Below are positions 34,035-41,773 of a stretch of DNA of 64,000 nt, piece by piece. Numbering within the stretch: the first letter of the stretch is position 1; every line of letters starts with the position of its first letter. The position numbers and the translations under genes are program-made. A model generated the notes under the pieces. That model was not told the DNA's origin. It saw only the letters and a program-made list of their open reading frames with translations, and made no database searches. Source of the stretch: JBFISM01 sp041608535 (GTDB taxonomy: Bacteria > Actinomycetota > Acidimicrobiia > Spongiisociales > UBA5794); assembly GCA_041608535.1 (NCBI GenBank), contig JBFISM010000002.1:1-64000 (forward strand), in the 5' to 3' direction.

Positions 34035-34065
34035 TTGACTTCAAGCACGCTTTAAGTTCTACCGT
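34035..34065 (+). promoter_or_regulatory. MerR-type promoter: -35, 19-bp spacer with operator dyad, -10
   Basis: TTGACT at 34035-34040 and TACCGT at 34060-34065 are separated by 19 bp, longer than the usual 17. An imperfect palindrome, ACTTCAAGC at 34038-34046 and GCTTTAAGT at 34049-34057 (one mismatch, 2-bp centre), fills the spacer. This geometry is characteristic of promoters activated by MerR-family proteins through DNA untwisting. The -10 ends six nt before the ATG at 34072, so the transcript is probably leaderless. No MerR-family gene is in the window. Confidence 0.55.
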
Positions 34066-34071
34066 GCGGGG

Positions 34072-34794
34072 ATGACCTATCCCATACACGACACACCTCA
34101 CGCACTGATCACCGGTGCGTCCCGCGGTCTCGGCCGCGCAGTCGCCCAGACGCTGGCCGAACGGGGTTGGGCCCTCGTTCTCGACGCTCGTCATCCCGAT
34201 CTCCTCGAAGATGTCGGTGCCGAGCTCCGTCGCATCACCGACGTCGCCGTCGTGGCCGGCGATGTCGCGGATTCCGCGCACCGTATGGCGCTCGCCGCGC
34301 TGGTGAAACGCCGCGGGGGGCGACTCGACCTTTTGATGAACAATGCCAGCTCGCTCGGGCCCACCCCGCTGCCGGCTCTGCTGCGATCGCCGCACGGAGC
34401 GCTCGCCGCCACCCTGGCGGTGAACACGATCGCACCGCTCGAGCTGACCCGGCTGACCGCGGCCGCCCTACGAGCCACCGGGGGCGCAGTGATCAACGTG
34501 AGCTCCGATGCCGCCGTGGAGGCATATGCCGGCTGGGGGGTGTACGGAGCCAGCAAAGCGGCGCTCGACCAGCTGACCCGGGTGTTCGCCGTCGAGGAGC
34601 CCGAGTTGTCGTTCTATGCCTTCGATCCCGGCGACATGCGGACCGACATGCATCGAGCTGCGTTTCCGACCGAGGACATCTCCGACCGCCCGCTTCCCCA
34701 CACCGTGGTGCCGGCACTGCTGCGACTCGTCGACGAGCGACCACCCAGCGGTCGCTACACCAAGTCCCAGCTCGAAGAGATGGTCGTCTCATGA
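34072..34794 (+). CDS. short-chain dehydrogenase/reductase
   Basis: A 240-residue classical-type SDR. The cofactor motif TGASRGLG (about 15-22), LMNNAS (in place of NNAG), VINVSSDAA with the catalytic Ser, and YGASKAALDQ with the catalytic Tyr-x-x-x-Lys are all present. LDARHPDLL after the second strand does not clearly settle NADH versus NADPH use. It is the first gene of a two-gene operon whose second gene encodes a QueA-like protein (ATGA overlap), behind a MerR-type promoter. The substrate is unknown. Confidence 0.9.
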   Translation: MTYPIHDTPHALITGASRGLGRAVAQTLAERGWALVLDARHPDLLEDVGAELRRITDVAVVAGDVADSAHRMALAALVKRRGGRLDLLMNNASSLGPTPLPALLRSPHGALAATLAVNTIAPLELTRLTAAALRATGGAVINVSSDAAVEAYAGWGVYGASKAALDQLTRVFAVEEPELSFYAFDPGDMRTDMHRAAFPTEDISDRPLPHTVVPALLRLVDERPPSGRYTKSQLEEMVVS

Positions 34795-35864
34795 CGACAT
34801 CGCTGCTGTCCCCGTACCAGGTGCCGGTCGAGCGCTTTGCGAGCGAACCTCCCGAGGAACGTGGCGCCGGCCGGGACGATGTCGCACTCATGGTGGTCTC
34901 GCTCGCGGGGATCGAGCACACCCGGTTTCCGCACCTCGGCGACCACCTCACACCCGGCGACCTGCTGGTCGTCAACACCAGTCCCACGCTCCCGGCTGCG
35001 CTTCCCGGGTCGTACGCCGGTGCGCCGGTCACGGTTCATCTCGCCACGCCTTCGCCGTCTGATGACGCGCCGCTGCGCTGGACGATCGAAATCAGGCAAC
35101 CCGATCGTACGGGTCCGGTGCTCGACGCCGCAGCCGGGGAGATGATCGAACTCCCTGCAGGAGGCGCCGCCGTGCTCGTCGCACCGTCGGATGGTCGGAC
35201 CGGGGGAGGGGTGCGACTGTGGTCGGCCGTGCTCGATCTGCCTGGTCCCTTGCCCGGCTACCTCGACCTGTACGGTGCGCCGATTCGCTACGCGTACGTT
35301 CCACGGCCCTGGCCACTCGAGCGCTACCAGACGGTATTTGCCCTACCGGCGCGGCACGGACTCGGCAGCGCCGAGATGGCGAGTGCAGCCCGGCCGTTCA
35401 CGCCACGGCTGGTCACCAGCCTCGTCGCCCAAGGTGTCAACTTCGCACCCATCACATTGCACACTGGTGTCTCGTCGCTCGCGGCGGGCGAGGACCCGCA
35501 ACCGGAGTGGTTCGAGGTGCCGCCGGGGACGGTGCGAATGATCGAGCTGGTGCGGCGCGCCGGTGGCCGGGTGATCGCCGTCGGCACGTCCGCAACCCGG
35601 GCGCTGGAGAGCGCAGCCGCAGGTGGAGAGGGGTTCCGCCCCATGTCGGGTTGGACCGACCTCGTGCTGGAGGCCGCAACGCCGGCCACCGTCGTGGACG
35701 GCTTGATCACCGGATGGCACGAGCCCGACGCATCTCACATGAGGCTGCTGGCTGCGGTCGCCGGGGAGGAGCTGGTGGCTGCAGCCTACGCCGCGGCGCT
35801 CGCCGGCGAATACCGGTGGCACGAATTCGGGGACTCGTGCCTCCTGCTCCCCGCACGTGGTTGA
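34791..35864 (+). CDS. QueA-like S-adenosylmethionine:tRNA ribosyltransferase-isomerase family protein
   Basis: A 357-residue protein of the QueA family, which builds epoxyqueuosine on tRNA from SAM. Seen are DLLVVNTSPTLPAALPG (matching the family's DLLVxNxTRVIPARL, here lacking the usual basic residue), IRYAYVPRPWPLERYQTVFA for the family's IRYGH..PLERYQTVFA, the SAEMASAARPFTPRLV segment and VNFAPITLHTGVSS. Substitutions in these motifs suggest it may not act on the standard preQ1-tRNA. No other queuosine gene is nearby. It is translationally coupled to the upstream SDR (ATGA), an association that may mark a distinct pathway. Confidence 0.82.
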   Translation: MTTSLLSPYQVPVERFASEPPEERGAGRDDVALMVVSLAGIEHTRFPHLGDHLTPGDLLVVNTSPTLPAALPGSYAGAPVTVHLATPSPSDDAPLRWTIEIRQPDRTGPVLDAAAGEMIELPAGGAAVLVAPSDGRTGGGVRLWSAVLDLPGPLPGYLDLYGAPIRYAYVPRPWPLERYQTVFALPARHGLGSAEMASAARPFTPRLVTSLVAQGVNFAPITLHTGVSSLAAGEDPQPEWFEVPPGTVRMIELVRRAGGRVIAVGTSATRALESAAAGGEGFRPMSGWTDLVLEAATPATVVDGLITGWHEPDASHMRLLAAVAGEELVAAAYAAALAGEYRWHEFGDSCLLLPARG

Positions 35865-35875
35865 CACGGCCGGAA

Positions 35876-35888
35876 CGCCGCTTCGGCG
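35876..35888. terminator. short GC hairpin between convergent genes
   Basis: CGCCG-CTT-CGGCG lies in the 39-nt gap between the convergent QueA-like and HisA-like/VOC genes. It could serve as a weak bidirectional terminator. There is no T tract. Confidence 0.3.
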
Positions 35889-35903
35889 GGGAGCCCTGCC
35901 CGA

Positions 35904-37007
35904 TCAGGTCGGCTTCGTCTCTCCGGGTGACGTGTTCAGATAGATGGCGACTCCGTCGGGATCGTGGAACAACGCCCCGACGGATCCGTCGGATTCCTCG
36001 TGCGGTGGCGTGTCCATCGCCAGTCCGAGCTGCTCCAGCTCGGAGACGAGGGTGCGGACGTCGCGTCCCCGGAAGTTCAGTGTCGGTGCATCCACACCGT
36101 CCTCGAAGAACCCCAGCCTGACCTCGTCGTTGGTCATCACGAGCCAACCAGACCCGGCGTCTCCAGCAACCCTGCGGAACCCGAGCCTCTCGTAGAACGA
36201 CTGCGACCGAGCGGCGTCAGCGACACCGAAGCAGACATCGCACCAGCCGAGATCGACCGATGTCTCCGGGTCACTGCCGTGGATCAGCGCCGTGGCTTCT
36301 TCCATGGCGAACCGGCCTTCGGTGACCTCCCTGCCGACGACCACCCCGCCGAGCCGCCGGCCCGACTCTTGAAGTTCCAGCAACTGCTGGAGATCGTCCA
36401 GGTTGCGCACGCCGCCGGCGGCCACGACCGGTTCGGCGACGATGGCCAGGGCACTACGCAGGGCGTCGTAGTTGGGCGGCTCGCTCAAGGCATCGCGTCC
36501 CACCTCTTGGACCATGTAGCCGGCGACACCGGCCGAGGAGAGCTCGATGAGCACCTCTTCGAGAAACCGCCCACTGTTCTGAGTCCACCCTCGCGTCGCC
36601 AGCTCGTAATCGGTCCGGACGTCGACGCTCACCACGACCCGGTCCGGATTCGCCCGGCAGATGTCCCACAGCAGCACTTGGTCTTCGATGGCGACCGTGC
36701 CCATCACCACCCGCCACGCCCCCGCATCGAGGAGCCTCTTCACCTCGAGCGCGGACCGAACCCCTCCGGCCACTTGGACCGGTGCATCCACCGCCGCGAT
36801 GAGATCGTGAATCAGGCTGCGGTTGCGGTAGTCACCGTATGCCGCGGCGTCCAGATCGACGATGTGCAGCTTGTCGATGCCTTTGTTCACCCAGCCGACG
36901 GCGCGCTCGATGGGGTTGGCATCGAGCGAGATCGCATTCTCCACGTCGCCTTTCGGGAGGCGCACCGCACGACCACCGAGGATGTTCACCCGTGCGTACA
37001 GGTCCAT
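35904..37007 (-). CDS. HisA/PriA-like TIM-barrel fused to a C-terminal VOC domain
   Basis: 367 residues. Residues about 1-245 align with HisA/PriA (ProFAR isomerase): LYARVNILGGRAVRLPKGD, HIVDLDAAAYGD, VAGGVRS, VVMGTVAIED, VSVDVRTDYELATRGW and VVAAGGVRNLDDL. Residues about 255-360 form a VOC domain (VCFGVADAARSQSFYERLG ... LFHDPDGVAIYLN). The catalytic Asp of the first strand (usual AIDL/AVDV) is Asn in RVNIL, and the conserved TD...KDGT loop is changed to QEVGRDALSE, so classical isomerase activity is doubtful. The start at 37007 matches the family's N-terminus and has a leaderless -10. No other his gene is near. Confidence 0.8.
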   Translation of the reverse strand: MDLYARVNILGGRAVRLPKGDVENAISLDANPIERAVGWVNKGIDKLHIVDLDAAAYGDYRNRSLIHDLIAAVDAPVQVAGGVRSALEVKRLLDAGAWRVVMGTVAIEDQVLLWDICRANPDRVVVSVDVRTDYELATRGWTQNSGRFLEEVLIELSSAGVAGYMVQEVGRDALSEPPNYDALRSALAIVAEPVVAAGGVRNLDDLQQLLELQESGRRLGGVVVGREVTEGRFAMEEATALIHGSDPETSVDLGWCDVCFGVADAARSQSFYERLGFRRVAGDAGSGWLVMTNDEVRLGFFEDGVDAPTLNFRGRDVRTLVSELEQLGLAMDTPPHEESDGSVGALFHDPDGVAIYLNTSPGETKPT

Positions 37008-37013
37008 GGAAAC

Positions 37014-37019
37014 AGCATA
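37014..37019 (-). promoter_or_regulatory. putative -10 element of a leaderless transcript (HisA-like/VOC gene)
   Basis: On the minus strand TATGCT ends six nt before the ATG at 37007. The nearest GGAG lies about 17 nt upstream of the ATG, too far to act, so a leaderless message is the simplest explanation of this start. Confidence 0.4.
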
Positions 37020-37117
37020 TGGATCTCCGCCCGAGAGTGCGGCTGGCTCCTGAATCGGCATGTATCAAGCCGTGGCGTTGCCCGTCCCTACCCGTGTATG
37101 CACCATCCCATCGCTGG

Positions 37118-37480
37118 GTGTCGATCGTGAAACCGGAACAGGGTCGTGCCGCCGGTATCGACCTGTCTCACGCCGAAGGGTTGATCGCAGCCGACATGGC
37201 TCGCACCAATCCGAGTCTCTTGTCCGTCCTCGGCGATCTCGTCGACGAACAGCCACTGCACCAAGGCCTGGCGGCCTTCCAGATGCTTGCACTCCATCGC
37301 CACGGGCGGACTGCTGCGGCGCTACGTGCCTATGAGCGCCTCCGGCGCGACCTGGCAGACGCGCTCGGCGCCGCACCGTCCCGCCACCTGGCGCAGTTCG
37401 CTGCGGAGCTGCGTGCGCTGGCCCATGGCGACGGGCGTGGCGGGTCGAGCTCCGGGTCGCCGTTGCTCAACCGCACCTGA
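37118..37480 (+). pseudogene. BTAD-domain fragment, remnant of a SARP-type regulator
   Basis: About 120 codons in one frame read as the C-terminal half of a BTAD domain. LHQGLAAFQMLALHRHGR and AAALRAYERLRRDLADALGA, then APSRHLAQFAAELRAL, match the TPR-like helices of AfsR/SARP activators. The winged-helix DNA-binding half is missing, and the upstream DNA is occupied by the divergent HisA-like gene. GTGs at 37118 and 37127 could start a short protein, but neither has a clear ribosome-binding site. It is most likely a decayed regulator. A genuine small BTAD-only protein is the alternative. Confidence 0.55.
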
Positions 37481-37564
37481 CTTCCAGGTCGAGTCCGCGC
37501 CAGTCCGGCAGTGCGCAGCGGCGGCACCGTGAGCTCCGCAGCGATACGCTGGGGAGACGACACA

Positions 37565-38617
37565 GTGGAGGCACGCACGACCACGGCGCTGGCCATCGGG
37601 ACCATGAAGGGCGCCTGGATCGCTTGGTCCGACGATTCGGTCGACTGGCAACTCGATGGGCCCTACCTCAAGGGATGGCAGGTGACCACCTTCGGCCGCG
37701 CCGCGGACGGGAGCCATCTGCTCGCCACCGGCAGCAGCTGGTTCGGAGCGGCGATCCATCGCAGCACCGACCTCGAGCAATGGGACCAGGTGGTTGCCGG
37801 CCCGGCATTCGACGAAGCGGACGGGCGCAAACTCGAGCAGGTGTGGACGTTCGCCGACTCCGGGGAGCGGCTGCTCGCCGGCGTCGCAGAGGCGGCACTC
37901 TTCACGAGCGACGATTCGGGGGAGACGTGGTCGGTGGTGGCCGGTCTCGATGCCCATCCCACCCGCAAGCAATGGGAGCCGGGTCTTGGTGGGTTGGCTG
38001 CTCATCGTGTCCTCGTCGACACCAGCAACCCGCAGCGGATGTGGACGGGGATCTCGGCAGTCGGTGTGTTCGCGACCGAGGACGGTGGCGAGACCTGGGA
38101 GCTGCGCAACGAGGGGGTCGAGGTGACGTCGCCGAGCGACGGCGGCGACATCGGGTACTGCGTGCATGCCCTGGTGGCGCATCCGGACGATGCCGACACG
38201 ATATGGCGTCAGGATCACCGCGGGGTGTATCGCACCGATGACGGTGGTGTGTCCTGGGAGCGCATCGAACGCGGTCTTCCCGGCGCCGGATTCGGCTTTC
38301 CCATCGATCGTGACGCCGCATCGGGAGCGCTCTTCGTGGTTCCTCTCGAATCGGATCAGTACCGCATGCCGGTTGACGGTCAGTTCGCCGTCTACCGGTC
38401 GACAGACGACGGCGATTCGTGGCATCGTTGTGAGGCGACGGCCGACAGCTACACGAGCGTGCTTCGTGACGCCATGGCCACAGACTGCCGAGGTGGCGTC
38501 TACATCGGCACGACCGGGGGCGAGGTGATCCACAGCCCCGATGGCGGCGACGGGTGGATCGGGCTGCCGTGGCGATTCCCACGGATCCTGTCCACCCATG
38601 TGCTGCCGGTGGCATGA
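37565..38617 (+). CDS. BNR/Asp-box beta-propeller (sialidase-like) protein
   Basis: A 350-residue protein with at least five Asp-box-type repeats: SDDSGETW, TEDGGETW, TDDGGVSW, STDDGDSW and SPDGGDGW. Each marks one propeller blade. There is no signal peptide and no sialidase catalytic RIP/Tyr-Glu set, so it is probably a cytoplasmic, non-hydrolytic propeller. The GTG at 37565 is chosen because GGGGAG lies 8 nt upstream. An earlier GTG at 37529 lacks a site. Its stop overlaps the next ATG (ATGA), coupling it to a MoaD/ThiS-like gene. I recall this pairing from other actinobacteria, with unknown function. Confidence 0.82.
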   Translation: MEARTTTALAIGTMKGAWIAWSDDSVDWQLDGPYLKGWQVTTFGRAADGSHLLATGSSWFGAAIHRSTDLEQWDQVVAGPAFDEADGRKLEQVWTFADSGERLLAGVAEAALFTSDDSGETWSVVAGLDAHPTRKQWEPGLGGLAAHRVLVDTSNPQRMWTGISAVGVFATEDGGETWELRNEGVEVTSPSDGGDIGYCVHALVAHPDDADTIWRQDHRGVYRTDDGGVSWERIERGLPGAGFGFPIDRDAASGALFVVPLESDQYRMPVDGQFAVYRSTDDGDSWHRCEATADSYTSVLRDAMATDCRGGVYIGTTGGEVIHSPDGGDGWIGLPWRFPRILSTHVLPVA

Positions 38618-38898
38618 GCCGGGTCGAAGTCACCATTCCTGCCATGCTCGCCACGCTGGTTGGCGAGGAGCGCACGTTCCAGGTCGACGGAGAGACGGTG
38701 CGTGATGTGCTCCATGAGCTTTGCGTCAGGCATCCCGAGCTGCGGGTTCATCTGTTCGACGAGATCGGTGCGCTCCGACCTCACGTGTCGGTGTTTCACG
38801 ACGATCGCACGGTCCACGACCTGGATGCATCGGTCGCCGACGGCGCCAGGATCGTCGTCCTGCAGGCGGTGAGTGGCGGTGTGGCATCCCGCGAGTGA
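38614..38898 (+). CDS. MoaD/ThiS-like ubiquitin-fold protein with extended C-terminus
   Basis: A 94-residue beta-grasp protein. VEVTIPAMLATLVGEER at the N-terminus, DGETVRDVLHELCVRHPELR and VADGARIVVLQAVSGG match MoaD/ThiS sulfur carriers. The Gly-Gly that is normally terminal is followed by five more residues (VASRE), so thiocarboxylate formation would need proteolytic trimming, or the protein does not carry sulfur. It is coupled to the propeller gene through an ATGA overlap. No MoaE, ThiF/MoeB or JAMM protease gene is in the window. Confidence 0.8.
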   Translation: MSRVEVTIPAMLATLVGEERTFQVDGETVRDVLHELCVRHPELRVHLFDEIGALRPHVSVFHDDRTVHDLDASVADGARIVVLQAVSGGVASRE

Positions 38899-38936
38899 GC
38901 GTCTGCTCCCTCGCGGACACCGGTCGACACCCACCA

Positions 38937-39659
38937 TCAGCCACGGACGAGCGCAACCGCCCCTGCCGGTGAACCCGGCCACGGCTCACCGTGGCCGGGC
39001 AGGATGAGAGATGCCTCGAGATCGATGATGCGATCGAGCGAAGCGTGCGCCATGGCGTCGTCGAGGTTGAAGCGGCGCTCGATCATCTGTGGCCCCCGCT
39101 CCGGCCCGATGAGGTCCATCGTGATGAGACCGTCACCGGTGAAGAGCAGCCCCCGATCCGGACTGTGGAACATGGTGTGGCCTTCAGTGTGACCCGGAGT
39201 GTGGATGGCCACGAGACTGCCTGGAAGGTCCAGCGTCTCACCATCCTCGAATGTTTCGACAGCGGCCACGTGATCCAGCTTCAAAACGCCGGCGACGATC
39301 ATGGGGAGAAACGTCCGCAGTGCGTGGATATTGAACAGCGGCAGCTCGCTGGCAGACACCGCATAGCGACCTCGGTAGGTACCGGCTGCTCTCGTCGCCT
39401 CATCCTCATGGACCGCGACCACCACCCCGTTGTCGGTAGCCCTCTTGGCGAGCCCGAAGTGGTCGGCGTGGGAGTGGGTGGCGACGATCCCGGCCACCGC
39501 AGCCAAAGAGAGCCCAACCGACTCCAAGGCTGCGATCAGCTTTTTCCACTCGTTGCGGCACCCTGCGTCCACGATGGTGGCCCGATCGCCCTCCTTGAGC
39601 ACGTAGAAGTTGTGCCCGCGGGTGCCAAGCCGGTAGGTATCTGCGGCGACCTGTTGCAT
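38937..39659 (-). CDS. metallo-beta-lactamase-fold hydrolase
   Basis: A 240-residue MBL-fold protein with the full metal set: THSHADHFG (HxHxDH, about 61-69), PGHTEGH, the bridging Asp in GDGLITMD, and the final His in LPGHGEP. It resembles glyoxalase II-like or lactonase-like hydrolases, but the substrate is not predictable. The ATG at 39659 matches the family's N-terminus. TAGCCT on the minus strand ends 7 nt upstream, so the message may be leaderless. The open frame continuing to 40211 is a shadow. Confidence 0.88.
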   Translation of the reverse strand: MQQVAADTYRLGTRGHNFYVLKEGDRATIVDAGCRNEWKKLIAALESVGLSLAAVAGIVATHSHADHFGLAKRATDNGVVVAVHEDEATRAAGTYRGRYAVSASELPLFNIHALRTFLPMIVAGVLKLDHVAAVETFEDGETLDLPGSLVAIHTPGHTEGHTMFHSPDRGLLFTGDGLITMDLIGPERGPQMIERRFNLDDAMAHASLDRIIDLEASLILPGHGEPWPGSPAGAVALVRG

Positions 39660-39790
39660 GCAGCCGAGGCTACCCGGGCATTGGGCCGGGATGCTCGGTA
39701 CCGGCGCTGAGTGCATTCGGTGCGTCGTCGAGCGTGGGGCGGGTCGGTGGGCGTCCGACCCGCCCCCAGCTCGTCTGCAGCCGGCTCGAC

Positions 39791-40324
39791 TCAGCCCAGC
39801 TCGATTGCCAGCGGTATCGCTCTGCTCAGGGTGTGACCCACTGGGGAGGTCGAAGTCACCTTGTCGTGGAGATCGGCGATGGCTGCCGGATCGCCGTCTG
39901 CGTCGATGTGCACGGTTGCCCGAATCCCCGAGTAGCCGGCATGGCCGTCGGCGAGACCGAGGAACGTCTCGAGGTTGAGGTCGCCCTCCAGCTCGATGCG
40001 CAGATCGCGCAGCTCGAGGCCGAGGGCAGTGGCGTTGGCGGCGTAGCCGACGGCGAGGCAATTGCCCAGAGCCGCAAGCAGCTGCTCCACGGGGTTGGGC
40101 GCCGTGTCGGTGCCCCCCAGCCCGGTCGGCTCGTCCGATGCGATCGGGTCGAACTCGCGGATGCTCGCCTCGGAGCGGAAGCCGCCGCTCCACGCAACCG
40201 ATGCCGCCCACCTCGTGTCGCCGGCGTCGGGGTTCTCTGTGATGTGGTTGGCCAGCTCGCCGACGGTGGCGATGTCGACATCGTTCAGCCGCACGTCGGC
40301 CGAGCTGGATGCAGTCGTTGTCAT
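39791..40324 (-). CDS. OsmC/Ohr-family protein
   Basis: A 177-residue OsmC-fold protein. NPVEQLLAALGNCLAVGY (about 96-113) carries the first, peroxidatic-type Cys. The second Cys motif, normally a CPV segment, reads TSPVGHTLSRA here, with Ser in place of Cys. A classical two-Cys organic hydroperoxide reductase cycle is therefore unlikely. The protein may belong to a single-Cys OsmC-like subgroup. AGGAGA lies 5 nt before the ATG. It lies 131 nt upstream of the MBL gene on the same strand. Confidence 0.82.
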   Translation of the reverse strand: MTTTASSSADVRLNDVDIATVGELANHITENPDAGDTRWAASVAWSGGFRSEASIREFDPIASDEPTGLGGTDTAPNPVEQLLAALGNCLAVGYAANATALGLELRDLRIELEGDLNLETFLGLADGHAGYSGIRATVHIDADGDPAAIADLHDKVTSTSPVGHTLSRAIPLAIELG

Positions 40325-40744
40325 CTCGTTCTCCTGTGGTCGATGGTCAGGTGGCGTTGGGAAACGGTCACCCGGTGCTCTGCGGAATCCTCTCGGGTCG
40401 GTGCAGAAGCCGTGTCAGCGAAGGACCCGAGAGCGCATACAGCGCATGACGGCCGTAGCGCCCGCTGAGCGGGTCGGAGAGAGGTTGGTCATGTCGGGCT
40501 CCGTTCTGCTGCGACGCGCTCTGCGAGCGCCTCGAGCGGAGACCGCCGAGGGCAACTCATCGTGCAGGCATTGGCACCGTGCGTCGCCGGTTGCCGCGGT
40601 TTCGAAGGGCCTGTCCCTCCACCGCTCTGGATGAGCGCGTACCGGGGCGAGTATACGGGCGGCTGTAGCGGCTGGAAACAGGTCGATCGCATCGGATCTC
40701 CGACCAGCGAGGCCCTCACCAGACGCTGCCAGACTGCCCGGGAC
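40325..40744. other. 420-nt intergenic region without a supported gene
   Basis: No frame shows family similarity. The stretch contains a perfect 10-bp inverted repeat, CTCTCGGGTC at 40390-40399 and GACCCGAGAG at 40424-40433 with a 24-nt loop, and smaller GC hairpins including GCGCTC-TGC-GAGCGC near 40519. It must hold the promoters of the OsmC and RarD genes, but I see no confident -35/-10 pair. Confidence 0.5.
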
Positions 40745-41692
40745 ATGGCCTCACATCGACTCGCTGCCGGCCTCTGGATGGGGATCGCCGCCCACACCAT
40801 CTGGGGGCTCAGCCCGATCTACTGGAACCTGGTCGACGGCGTCGCTGCCGTGGAGATTCTGGCGAACCGAGTCGTTTGGTCGATCCCGGCCTTGCTCGTG
40901 GTCCTCGCTGCAGCTCGGCGTCTGCGGTCGTGGCGCGCCGGCTTCCGCAGCCGGCGCACCGTGGCGCTCACTGTTGCGGGTGCGGCGCTGCTGTCTGTCA
41001 ACTGGGGGTTGTTTCTGTGGGCGGTGGTCAGTGAACGGATCGTGGAAGCGAGCCTCGGGTACTTCATGACTCCTCTGGTGTCCGTGGCCCTCGGCGTCCT
41101 CGTGCTGGGGGAGCGGCTCAACTGGTCGCAGCGAGTCGCACTCACGGTGGCAACCATCGGTGTTGCGGGGATGACCATCGTCCACGGCGGACTGCCGTGG
41201 GTGTCGCTCGCCCTGGCCATGTCGTTTGGTACCTATGGGCTGCTCAAGAAGCTGCCGGCCGCCACCGGTGCGCTCGAATCGCTGTTCGGAGAGGCAGCGA
41301 TCGTCGCCGTGCCCTGCACCGGATACCTCGTCGTGCTGGCCGCGGCGGGGAGCGGTTCGCTCGGCGCCGGCCCTGGCATCACGATGTGGTTGCTGGCGGC
41401 CGGGATCGTCACCGCAGCGCCGCTGTGGCTCTTCGGAGCCGGGGTGCAGCGCATCCCGCTCTCCACCATGGGGCTACTGCAGTACATCGCACCCTCGCTG
41501 CAGCTGCTGGTTGGTGTTTTGCTCTACGGCGAGGTCCTCGATGCGGGCCGACTCCTCGGGTTCGTCGCCATCTGGATCGCTCTCGGCCTCGTGGTGCGAG
41601 ATCAGTTGAGCCGGTTTCGTCGCGACATCGCACCGGCTGCCGAAGAGATCGCATCTCTCCCCATGTCCGTCGATCCCGATCGCCTGCGCTGA
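40745..41692 (+). CDS. rarD: RarD/EamA-family transporter
   Basis: A 315-residue membrane protein with about ten helices in two EamA repeats. WMGIAAHTIWGLSPIYWNLV at the N-terminus and LGYFMTPLVSVALGVLVLGE in the first repeat are typical of RarD (chloramphenicol-sensitive protein). STMGLLQYIAPSLQLLVGVL occurs in the second repeat. It probably exports or imports a small metabolite; the substrate is unknown. The ATG at 40745 matches the family's N-terminus. The frame continues upstream without a site or family similarity. Confidence 0.88.
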   Translation: MASHRLAAGLWMGIAAHTIWGLSPIYWNLVDGVAAVEILANRVVWSIPALLVVLAAARRLRSWRAGFRSRRTVALTVAGAALLSVNWGLFLWAVVSERIVEASLGYFMTPLVSVALGVLVLGERLNWSQRVALTVATIGVAGMTIVHGGLPWVSLALAMSFGTYGLLKKLPAATGALESLFGEAAIVAVPCTGYLVVLAAAGSGSLGAGPGITMWLLAAGIVTAAPLWLFGAGVQRIPLSTMGLLQYIAPSLQLLVGVLLYGEVLDAGRLLGFVAIWIALGLVVRDQLSRFRRDIAPAAEEIASLPMSVDPDRLR

Positions 41693-41773
41693 CGTTGTGC
41701 GGCCAGTGAGTCCGCGCCTGGAGCACAATCTGTGTTGTTCGCACAGGCTCTAGCCTCTGTCGAGGAGATCAAA

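Noticed and set aside
39667..39672. GGGTAG-like sequence on the minus strand before the MBL gene, as a fourth SigB/SigF promoter
   Set aside because: No GTTT occurs 14-17 nt upstream, so only the -10 half matches. It is better explained as an ordinary TAGCCT -10.
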